DNA from: a virus | IMG/VR virus record: IMGVR_UViG_3300025164_001626 | Coordinates: 1-42,664 of that record | Direction: 5' to 3' (one strand) | DNA: 42,664 nucleotides | Shown: one piece after another, positions 34,997 through 41,935 of the stretch | How positions within the stretch are numbered: the first letter of the stretch is position 1 | Layout: every line of letters begins with the position of its first letter | Notes under the pieces: model-generated | Databases searched by the model: none | Seen by the model: only the letters and a program-made list of their open reading frames with translations | What the model was told of the DNA's origin: nothing | Translations under genes and position numbers: made by a program

Positions 34997-35918
34997 TTTA
35001 ACCATAGCCCTGTTTGATGTAGTATCCTATCTGAACGATAAAGGAATATCTTTCAATTCTGAGAGAATGGATCGAGGATGGATTGGTATTTCGTGTCTGT
35101 GGTGTTCGGATTCGGGGGAACACTTGGGAGTGAATATCAACTCAAATTTTGTCTCCTGTTGGAAGTGCGGGAAAAAAGGGAGTATCGCTAAACTGGTAAA
35201 AGCAATAGAGAACCACGTCACTTTTTCTGAAACTTTAGAAGTGATTGAGAAGTATCAAGACTTTAACCGGATGGGATTATTCAATCTTCCAGAAGAATCT
35301 AATTCTAAGATATCTCATTTAAAAATACCTAAAAATTTTATAAAATTATCTTGGCCGATTGTTCCTGATATAGTAATAAAATTCTTGGTCAAAAGAGGAT
35401 TTGATCCAGAAGTGTTCATAAGAAGTAGAGAATTTTATTATGGTGGGCACGTAGGTCATTTTAAATTTCGTTTAATTCTCCCAATAACACTTCGAGGACG
35501 ATTAGTGACTTGGGTGGGTCGAGATGTAACGGGGAGGTCAGAAATAAAATATAGAAATCTTGAGGAGGAAAAGAGCATTTTACCAGCAAAAAACACACTG
35601 TATGGATTTGACGAAGCCCCCCCAGGGAGTAACCTTCTGGTTGTAGAGGGGCCTATTGATCAATTGAAGTGTGGTGCCGGCTCCGTAGCCACTTACGGAA
35701 CGGCGTGGACTGACCGACAAGTTACTCTACTGAGGGAACTAAATCCCCAGAATGTAACCATACTGTACGATAGTGAAATAGAAGCTCAGAAATCCGCTAA
35801 CCGCTTGGCAAGGATGATATGGTGGTGCCCCTGCGAGATAGTTATGCTAAATAATGTGAAAGATCCCGGAGAATTAACGGTGGAGCAGGGGAAAGAGTTG
35901 ATGGGATCGTTACGATGA
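34989..35918 (+). CDS. DnaG-type primase (zinc-binding + Toprim), 309 aa
   Basis: ATG 34989 overlaps the previous gene by 8 bases. Zinc-binding domain: CLWC (C36, C39), H45, CWKC (C57, C60). The middle resembles the primase core (FKFRLILPITLRGRLVTWVG). Toprim: LLVVEGPIDQL with E220, then ILYDSE (261-263, a D-S-E variant of D-x-D), and KDPGEL. It synthesises RNA primers for lagging-strand replication, presumably with the DnaB-like helicase encoded three genes downstream. It is shorter than bacterial DnaG and lacks a recognisable helicase-binding C-terminus. Confidence 0.88.
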   Translation: MNDLTIALFDVVSYLNDKGISFNSERMDRGWIGISCLWCSDSGEHLGVNINSNFVSCWKCGKKGSIAKLVKAIENHVTFSETLEVIEKYQDFNRMGLFNLPEESNSKISHLKIPKNFIKLSWPIVPDIVIKFLVKRGFDPEVFIRSREFYYGGHVGHFKFRLILPITLRGRLVTWVGRDVTGRSEIKYRNLEEEKSILPAKNTLYGFDEAPPGSNLLVVEGPIDQLKCGAGSVATYGTAWTDRQVTLLRELNPQNVTILYDSEIEAQKSANRLARMIWWCPCEIVMLNNVKDPGELTVEQGKELMGSLR

Positions 35919-36625
35919 AAACCAAAATAACCAACATAGAAAAAGTATTTGCTCTAGCAGATTCCATCGATATTGAAGAAGGAAAAGTTGCCTACGCAAG
36001 ATATAACAAAATGCTAAAAAGCATAGCCGATTACTATGAATTTGGATTCTGTCAAACAGTCGCCACTTTCGTTGCTCTATCCCCAAATAATGATTACCAA
36101 GGAAATTTACGATCTCTAGTCAGTATTATGATTGGGGCCAATAAAAAAATATCCCCAAAAGAAATCACTGTATCTACCTACAATCAATGCAGAAATAGAG
36201 CGTATGATTTTTTAGTGGGAAATAAAGATTTCTTAGCAGAAACGGACGGAGTGAAAACTAGAAATTTTTACTTGAATATTCTATACCCCAAAAATCCTAA
36301 ATATATAACACTTGACGGACACATGTGTTCTATTTATTCTGGTAGACGATATCGAATGAAAGAAGTAGCGGAATTGAAATTAGTGTCTTCCCTGAAAAGA
36401 TACAATGAAATGGCCGAAGCATTTTTCAAAGTAGCTAAAAAACATAAATTATTGCCTAATCAATTACAAGTTATTTTATGGTTTACTTGGAAGAGAATAG
36501 AGAATATAGTATTTTTCCCGCAGTTAAGTCTGTGGAATGAGGGAAATCATTGGAATATTACTAAAGATCCTAGTGTAATTCAACCATATAAAACGGGGGG
36601 GAATAGAAATGGACAAAAAAACTGA
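35915..36625 (+). CDS. Conserved phage protein of the replication cluster, 236 aa
   Basis: ATG 35915 overlaps the primase stop. The pattern VATFVALSPNNDYQGNLRSL, KTRNFYLNILYPKNPKYITL and DGHMCSIYSG recalls a phage family (possibly DUF7178; I am not certain) whose helical layout resembles a helix-hairpin-helix DNA-glycosylase-like fold, with D/H residues in TLDGHM. Its place between primase and DnaB-like helicase suggests a DNA metabolism role. It overlaps the next gene by 17 bases. Confidence 0.6.
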   Translation: MKTKITNIEKVFALADSIDIEEGKVAYARYNKMLKSIADYYEFGFCQTVATFVALSPNNDYQGNLRSLVSIMIGANKKISPKEITVSTYNQCRNRAYDFLVGNKDFLAETDGVKTRNFYLNILYPKNPKYITLDGHMCSIYSGRRYRMKEVAELKLVSSLKRYNEMAEAFFKVAKKHKLLPNQLQVILWFTWKRIENIVFFPQLSLWNEGNHWNITKDPSVIQPYKTGGNRNGQKN

Positions 36626-36863
36626 TAAAACTATTCAAGATTTAGAAGCTAGAATTGCAGAGTTGGAGGGGAAAAATAAAGTAAAAAATATAATAATGGC
36701 TGTTCAAGACGAAGGGATTTTGGTCCTAGAAATAGACTTAAATAAAGAATTTGGGGAATCCAAATCTGGAAAAAGTATCACGGTCGCCAGCACGGGAGGA
36801 TTCCTTCGCATTCCAAATCACGAAGAGTTTTCCATCAATATAAATGTAGTCCAAAAAAAGTAG
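36609..36863 (+). CDS. Small coiled-coil protein, 84 aa
   Basis: ATG 36609 follows GGGGGGAATAGAA within the previous gene's end. Coiled coil at residues 5-25 (DKTIQDLEARIAELEGKNKV), then a beta-rich part (IMAVQDEGILVLEIDLNKEF). Probably an oligomeric accessory protein of the replication cluster; no family recognised. Confidence 0.55.
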   Translation: MDKKTDKTIQDLEARIAELEGKNKVKNIIMAVQDEGILVLEIDLNKEFGESKSGKSITVASTGGFLRIPNHEEFSININVVQKK

Positions 36864-36869
36864 TTTTAC

Positions 36870-38441
36870 ATGCTCAGACGGATTCACCATTCCGACAGGG
36901 GGGTCGAAAAAAGGATACTTACGGGTATAATCATATCCGATAAGATTGCTGCACACCTTCTACCATTTTCCGACCCAAATATTTTCGAGTTGGAAGTCAG
37001 CAAAAACATAATTAGATGGGTTATTGAATATTATGATAAATATAAAGTAGCTCCAAAGAAGCATATCAAAGATTTATATGAAACAGAAAAAGGGAAACTC
37101 AAACAGGGATTAGATGAAGAGGTTGGATTATTCCTGACTAAACTATCAGAAGAATATTTATCAGAAGGAGGCCCTGACGGAATCAATGAAGATTTTATTA
37201 TTGATAAAGGGAGGGAATATTTAAAAACCCGTCATTTACGGAGGGTTGCTGAGGGGATTAATTCTCTGTTAGATATTGGAAAGAACGAAGAAGCAGAAAA
37301 ATTCTACGAAAACCATAAAAAGATAGTTGATGCTATTTCGTATAATTGGTCCAAACCATTAGATGACTCTACTTTTTTAAATTCAGTTTTCGAAGAAAAA
37401 GACATTCCGTTATTTAGAATGAAAGGCAAGTTAGGAGATTTATTAGGTGATTTATATAGAGGATGGTTGGTAGCTGTAATGGGGCCAATGAAACGTGGAA
37501 AAAGTTTTTCGTTACAAGATTTTGCATTCGATGCTATGTTATCTAGAAAAAGAGTAGTTTACATGTCCTTCGAAATGAAAGATAAACACCAAGCCGTCAG
37601 AATATATAAACAACTTGGTGTTATGGGGGAAGGAGAAGAAAATCAAGAATATATTTTCCCTTGCTTCGATTGTTTAAATAATCAAGATAACTCTTGCAAT
37701 AACGTCCAAAGGATGAATAGAGAAAATCGGCCCCCTAAATTCGACCCTAAAGCCCCCGGACAATATAAACCCTGTACGGCCTGTAGGTCGATACCCGGAG
37801 GGGGCAATTTCTTGGCTACAACGTGGTTCTTCACGGCAGATCGGCCTAAATTAACGTTGCCTAATACCCGTAAAGAGATTAAAAAGTTTCAGAAGATGTT
37901 TGGAAAAAACTTATTAAGAATCATTAGTTTCCCCGCTTATTCAGCTACCATGGCTGACGTAGAAGAAAGCCTGGATGAATTAGAAATGGTAGAGGGTTTT
38001 ATTCCTGACGTCATTATTACAGACTATGCCTCCATTATACGACCAGAACAAAAATATAATGATCCTAGACACGAAGTGGATGACGTATTTAAAGCCCATA
38101 AAAGATTAGCCCAAACTAGATCAGCCTTAGTAGTAACCGGGGCGCAATCATTGGGGGTAGGCAGATCGGCGCTTAAAAAAGATATGCAAGATGAGGGGGA
38201 TATCGGAGTAAATGCTTATATCCTTGCACACGTTGATATTATGATGACATTAGATCAAACACCCGACGAAAAAGAGAGGGGAGTATGGAGAATGGGGGTT
38301 ATCGAACATAGATGGAAACATTTCAATAAAAGACGACAAGTAATGGCTTTACAACAACTGGAAACAGGAATGCCCGTTTTGGATACAGAAATTATATTTT
38401 ATGATGGAAATAAAAGTGGGGAGAAAAAGAAAGATGAGTAA
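36870..38441 (+). CDS. DnaB-like replicative helicase with zinc insertion, 523 aa
   Basis: ATG 36870 has no clear ribosome binding site (7 bases after the previous stop; coupling possible). N-terminal helical domain as in DnaB (residues 1-150). RecA core: Walker A GPMKRGKS (205-212, where DnaB usually has G-x-x-G-x-GKT/S), E235 in SFEM, Walker B VIITDYASI (D385), GAQS (424-427), and a C-terminal HRWKHFNKRR with the arginine-finger region. Between the core motifs residues 265-305 insert a metal module (CFDC, C276, CTAC). It should unwind the fork as a hexamer with the primase encoded upstream. Confidence 0.88.
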   Translation: MLRRIHHSDRGVEKRILTGIIISDKIAAHLLPFSDPNIFELEVSKNIIRWVIEYYDKYKVAPKKHIKDLYETEKGKLKQGLDEEVGLFLTKLSEEYLSEGGPDGINEDFIIDKGREYLKTRHLRRVAEGINSLLDIGKNEEAEKFYENHKKIVDAISYNWSKPLDDSTFLNSVFEEKDIPLFRMKGKLGDLLGDLYRGWLVAVMGPMKRGKSFSLQDFAFDAMLSRKRVVYMSFEMKDKHQAVRIYKQLGVMGEGEENQEYIFPCFDCLNNQDNSCNNVQRMNRENRPPKFDPKAPGQYKPCTACRSIPGGGNFLATTWFFTADRPKLTLPNTRKEIKKFQKMFGKNLLRIISFPAYSATMADVEESLDELEMVEGFIPDVIITDYASIIRPEQKYNDPRHEVDDVFKAHKRLAQTRSALVVTGAQSLGVGRSALKKDMQDEGDIGVNAYILAHVDIMMTLDQTPDEKERGVWRMGVIEHRWKHFNKRRQVMALQQLETGMPVLDTEIIFYDGNKSGEKKKDE

Positions 38442-38802
38442 CTTTAAAAGTATTATCCAAAATTACGTAGTAGATAAAAATAATAAAAATAACATAGGTT
38501 TAAATATTTCCGTAGGAAAAAATTTAGGTTGGGACACCTCCTTTTTTCTTTCAGAGCTAATAAGTTATCAATTTCTTTTAGAAAACGATCAACGCATTTT
38601 ACTGGGGGAATCTTTTTTCGTAGGCAGAAAATTTATAAAAAAAAGAACTGGGTTAAGCCCATATAAACAAAAAATAGCAACCAGAAAACTAATAAACGTG
38701 GGAATTTTATCTGTAAAAAGAATAGGGTTTCCCCCAAAAAATAAATATTCAATAAATTTTGATTATTTAGAAAAATTCTTATTAAAAACAAAAGAACCGT
38801 AG
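38434..38802 (+). CDS. Small winged-helix protein, 122 aa
   Basis: ATG 38434 follows GGGGAGAAAAAGAAAG, overlapping the helicase end. The segment FLSELISYQFLLENDQRILL, FFVGRKFIKKRTGLSPYKQK then IATRKLINVGILSVKRIG fits a winged helix as in replication-initiation helper proteins: helix, recognition helix, and a basic wing. Likely DNA-binding, perhaps loading the helicase at the origin or regulating the next gene. Confidence 0.65.
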   Translation: MSNFKSIIQNYVVDKNNKNNIGLNISVGKNLGWDTSFFLSELISYQFLLENDQRILLGESFFVGRKFIKKRTGLSPYKQKIATRKLINVGILSVKRIGFPPKNKYSINFDYLEKFLLKTKEP

Positions 38803-38842
38803 ATTAAAAAATTTAATCTATAAACAAATAAAAATATATAAT
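38801..38842 (+). promoter_or_regulatory. Dyad operator and -10-like box before the initiator gene
   Basis: AGATTAAA (38801-38808) and TTTAATCT (38812-38819) are a perfect 8-base inverted repeat with a 3-base centre; TATAAT (38837-38842) lies 17 bases further on. The dyad covers the place of a -35 box, so it could be an operator. The region is extremely AT-rich, so this is tentative. Confidence 0.3.
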
Positions 38843-38877
38843 AAAAATATAAACGATCTCTACTAGGGGGAAAATAA

Positions 38878-40275
38878 ATGAAAATTGGGGAACTTTTCAA
38901 TCCTAATATAACTTTTGATGGAGTTAAAATCCCCTATGCCATTTCCAGAAATCCTGATTTATCTTCCTCCGCTAAACTTTGCTACGGCCAACTAGCTAGA
39001 TATGCGGGGGAAAAAGGATTTTGTTACCCGTCACAAAATACTTTATCAAGAGAATTAGGAATATCAGAACGACAAATTAGAAATATTCTTAAAGAACTAG
39101 AGAGTGGGGGTTTCATTATATTAATAGCTCCTACGGGGATAGAGAGAGTAAAACATTTTCATAATAATTATGTATTTCCTTGGCACCCTTTCTTCGAGGA
39201 TCAAATCAAAATGAATATATCTTATACCGAGTGTAAAAAATTAACCTATGGACCGGAAAATGATTTCCGGTCTGGAGCGGAAAGGTTTTCCGGTCCTAGT
39301 AAAGAACTAAAAGATCTAAATCTAAAATCTAAAGAACCAGAGTCTTTAAGTTCGAAAGAACTTCGTTCTTTCTCTCATAAAGACTCCTCGGTTTCACCAG
39401 AAGCGGGTGAAACCGGTATGAATGGTTTAAGTCTAAATTCAACCCTCTCTTTAATCAAAAGAAAAATAAATTCTCCGATTGTTTTTGAAAAACCCCCCCG
39501 TCAACAATATAGAAAAGAAACGTTAGATATTATTAATTATTGGAATAGTTCCCCCGGATTACCCCATCATCACATTCCTCCAATCAATGGACAAGGATAT
39601 GGTTTTCCCACAAAAACATTTTTAAATATAGTTTCTACTATAGAAAAAGTATTGGACGGGGAATTTTTTATAGGAGAGGGTTTAACTGATAATAAGAAGT
39701 ATTCAAAAGAAGAAATAATTTCAGGGATAGATAAATATAAATTAATGGCTACTAATTTGGATTATCAACCCATAAATAAATCATTTTTTAAAAACTTGGG
39801 ATTAGCTACTTTTTTTTATAATCGTTTTGCTTCATTGATTAAGAGTCAATTTTTGTATTGTTTGGAAAATGAACCCAAACCAGTCACCTCCGTTGTAAAG
39901 AGTGAAAAAGAAAAGAACCCCCAAACCACAATTTGGTTAAAAGAAATCTATATTGATAAAGTTTTATTGGGAATTCCTAAGAAACTTACTCGACTAGAAG
40001 AAAATCAATTTATTAGAGGAGCCAATCGTTTATTTGATATTCCAAGACAATTGAATCCTAGATTAAATTTGTTAACGGGGCCTCGTGAATGGGTGGAAAT
40101 TTTCATAAACGCCTTAATAGATCATTGGAAAATGGATAAAATGCAAATAGGCCGTGTTTGTTCTGATCATTCGTTTAGTATTGTTCTGCCCCAATACCTA
40201 CATAAAAAAGGAAGAATTGAACCAGAAAGTTTTTCTAGTAAGGGAATACATCCATATCAAAAAGATAGAGGATAA
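38878..40275 (+). CDS. Replication-initiator-like HTH protein, 465 aa
   Basis: ATG 38878 follows ACTAGGGGGAAAATAA. Residues 20-110 are a winged-helix/HTH domain (AISRNPDLSSSAKLCYGQLA, YPSQNTLSRELGISERQIRN then ILKELESGGFIIL), as in phage and plasmid initiators of the HTH_36 type. Residues about 120-190 are a low-complexity Ser/Lys/Glu linker whose DNA is full of dyads. The C-terminal part (residues 210-450) is helical. Like lambda O, the origin may lie inside the gene. Position next to the DnaB-like helicase supports a role in helicase loading. Confidence 0.75.
   Translation: MKIGELFNPNITFDGVKIPYAISRNPDLSSSAKLCYGQLARYAGEKGFCYPSQNTLSRELGISERQIRNILKELESGGFIILIAPTGIERVKHFHNNYVFPWHPFFEDQIKMNISYTECKKLTYGPENDFRSGAERFSGPSKELKDLNLKSKEPESLSSKELRSFSHKDSSVSPEAGETGMNGLSLNSTLSLIKRKINSPIVFEKPPRQQYRKETLDIINYWNSSPGLPHHHIPPINGQGYGFPTKTFLNIVSTIEKVLDGEFFIGEGLTDNKKYSKEEIISGIDKYKLMATNLDYQPINKSFFKNLGLATFFYNRFASLIKSQFLYCLENEPKPVTSVVKSEKEKNPQTTIWLKEIYIDKVLLGIPKKLTRLEENQFIRGANRLFDIPRQLNPRLNLLTGPREWVEIFINALIDHWKMDKMQIGRVCSDHSFSIVLPQYLHKKGRIEPESFSSKGIHPYQKDRG
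39251..39415 (+). other. Putative origin of replication inside the initiator gene
   Basis: Dyads in order: GACCGGAAA/TTTCCGGTC (39251-39272), GCGGAAA then TTTTCCGGTC (39277-39295, repeating the half-site), three ATCTAAA-like repeats (about 39313-39332), AAGTTC/GAACTT (39348-39363) overlapping AAAGAAC/GTTCTTT (39355-39371), and CGGTTTCACC/GGTGAAACCG (39389-39415). They lie in the low-complexity linker, where protein constraint is weak. The arrangement resembles iteron plus AT-rich origins embedded in initiator genes. Confidence 0.45.
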
Positions 40276-40281
40276 ATTATA

Positions 40282-41112
40282 ATGAACGAACCAGAAAATA
40301 TTTGGGGTAAATTATCTGATATCTCGATAGCAAGAATTCAGAATTTTGAACCTCCTGATGGGTACTACATCGCATTTTCTGGTGGAAAAGATTCTGTGGT
40401 GATATTGGATTTAGTTAAAAGAGCAAAAGTTAAATTTGATGCCCATTATAATTTAACTACGGTGGATCCCCCTGAATTGGTTAAGTTTATTCGTGATCAA
40501 CACCCTGAAGTTCATATATCGTACCCCGAAATAAGTATGTGGGGCTTAATAGTAAAGAAAAGAATGCCTCCTACCAGAGTAGTACGATATTGTTGTGGAT
40601 ATCTGAAGGAGAGAGGGGGGGGGTCCGACAGATTAGTGATGACTGGAATTAGGGCACAAGAATCAAATAAAAGATCCAAAAGAGGAATGGTAGAAATTTG
40701 TAGACGAGATCATAGTAAAAGATATCTACATCCTATTATTGATTGGTCTATTGGCAACGTTTGGAGTTATATAAAATTCAACAATTTATCGTATTGTAAA
40801 TTATATGATGAAGGATTTAAAAGATTAGGTTGCATTATGTGCCCATTACAGACTACTAAGCAAATGATAAGAGATGGGGAAAGATGGCCAAAATATAGAG
40901 AAGCGTATATTAGGGCTTTTCAAAGATGTATAGATAAAAGAAATATAGACGGATTGAAAGTAACCTCTGGTTTTTCTAAATGGGAAACTGGAGAAGAAAT
41001 GATGAAATGGTGGCTAAATCAGAAAGAGTCGGATAAGAATAAAATAATAAATGATAAGGAAGGGGGATTTTCAATATTCTGTCTTCTGAACGAAGAAGAA
41101 AACGATCAATAG
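40282..41112 (+). CDS. CysH-like PP-loop enzyme (PAPS/APS reductase family), 276 aa
   Basis: ATG 40282 lies 6 bases after the initiator stop; the upstream AGAGGATAAATTATA is a moderate site. The PP-loop SGGKDS is at 33-38. CC at 104-105 and CIMC at 184-187 match the CC...CxxC iron-sulfur ligands of APS reductases. The C-terminal ECGLH redox motif of true reductases is absent. Related PP-loop enzymes include DndC of DNA phosphorothioation and tRNA-thiolation enzymes. So it may activate or transfer sulfur or nucleotides rather than reduce PAPS; the phage role is open. Confidence 0.85.
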   Translation: MNEPENIWGKLSDISIARIQNFEPPDGYYIAFSGGKDSVVILDLVKRAKVKFDAHYNLTTVDPPELVKFIRDQHPEVHISYPEISMWGLIVKKRMPPTRVVRYCCGYLKERGGGSDRLVMTGIRAQESNKRSKRGMVEICRRDHSKRYLHPIIDWSIGNVWSYIKFNNLSYCKLYDEGFKRLGCIMCPLQTTKQMIRDGERWPKYREAYIRAFQRCIDKRNIDGLKVTSGFSKWETGEEMMKWWLNQKESDKNKIINDKEGGFSIFCLLNEEENDQ

Positions 41113-41135
41113 TAATTTAATATGATTTCGTGGGG

Positions 41136-41158
41136 AATCCTGTAGTAATAACTACAGG
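41136..41158 (+). promoter_or_regulatory. Promoter-like motif, copy 3, with hairpin
   Basis: AATCCTGTAGTA (41136-41147) equals the core of copies 1 and 2. In this copy CCTGTAGT (41139-41146) is followed by ACTACAGG (41151-41158), a perfect 8-base inverted repeat. It precedes a frameshifted GIY-YIG gene and then the GC-richer gene at 41936, suggesting the endonuclease landed between motif and gene. Confidence 0.4.
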
Positions 41159-41189
41159 GGAAAAAGGCCGGGGAAGGTGGTGGTTATGC

Positions 41190-41426
41190 ATGGCATCTGG
41201 GGTGTATAGAATCACAAACAGGGAAAATAGAAAAATATATGTGGGGTCTACTAAAGATTTGTTTGGTAGATGGAACACCCATTTGCGATTACTTCGTAAG
41301 GGGATCAACCCTTGTCTTCGCCTTCAAGAAGCCTATAATGAATTTGGGGAAGAAGCATTTGTTTTTATGATAATAGAAATTGTTAAAGACAAATACAAAT
41401 TGAAAAAAGAGAACAAATTTGGATAG
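41190..41426 (+). pseudogene. GIY-YIG homing endonuclease, N-terminal part, frameshifted, 78 aa
   Basis: ATG 41190 follows GGGGAAGGTGGTGGTTATGC. MASGVYRITNRENRKIYVGS (GIY and YIG strands) and FGRW with the catalytic Arg are present. The frame ends at TAG 41424. The homologous DNA at 31008-31033 has one more G (TTGAAAGAAAGAG against TTGAAAAAAGAG here), so a one-base deletion near 41403-41408 shifts the frame. Confidence 0.75.
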
Positions 41427-41827
41427 ATTACTATAAATCATATCTTCCAGAAAATGGATATAATCTTTGCAGAATAGTTGCATCTTCGTATTGGTTTGAT
41501 GAATCAAAACAAAGGTTGAGTTTAACCAGAAGAGGAGAAAATAATAATAGGTGGGGTAAACACCATAGTGAAGAAACTAAAGAAAGAATAAGATTATCCA
41601 ACTTAGGAAAACGACGCACCGAAGAAAATAATAGGAATAATAGTTTAGCAAGGAAAGGAAAACCTCTGCCTGAAGAAACTAAAAGAAAAATGAGAGAAAA
41701 ATGGTTAGATCCTGAGTATAAAAAAATGAGTGTAGATAAGATAAGAGAAAGATGGGCAGATCCCAATTATAAAAAGATGGTGTTGGATAAAAGAAAACAA
41801 AAACAATTACTTGTAGCAAAGGGGTGA
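41408..41827 (+). pseudogene. GIY-YIG homing endonuclease, C-terminal part, 139 aa
   Basis: Reading in the -1 frame from 41408 restores REQIWIDYYKSYLPENGYNL, followed by NUMOD3-like basic repeats (HSEETKERIRLSNLGKRRTE; LPEETKRKMREKWLDPEY). It matches the endonuclease at 30779 along its length. Rejoining the halves gives a complete enzyme of about 212 aa. Either the gene is dead or ribosomal slippage on the A-run rescues it. Confidence 0.7.
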
Positions 41828-41935
41828 CTATGTCAGAAAGGAGGGGTGAATATTTTACTAGCAGCAACTTTAAGTTATCCCTATTTGTTGGCTGTAGTAT
41901 GCAGTAGTACAAAAACTCTATTGGAGGGCAAAGTC

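Noticed and set aside
41830-41907. 25-codon frame between the GIY-YIG remnant and the last gene
   Set aside because: No sensible composition, no family, and it overlaps the presumed leader of the gene at 41936.
41846-41935. GTG start adding a hydrophobic leader to the gene at 41936
   Set aside because: The site is only one base from the GTG, whereas ATG 41936 has an ideal GGAGGG at normal spacing.
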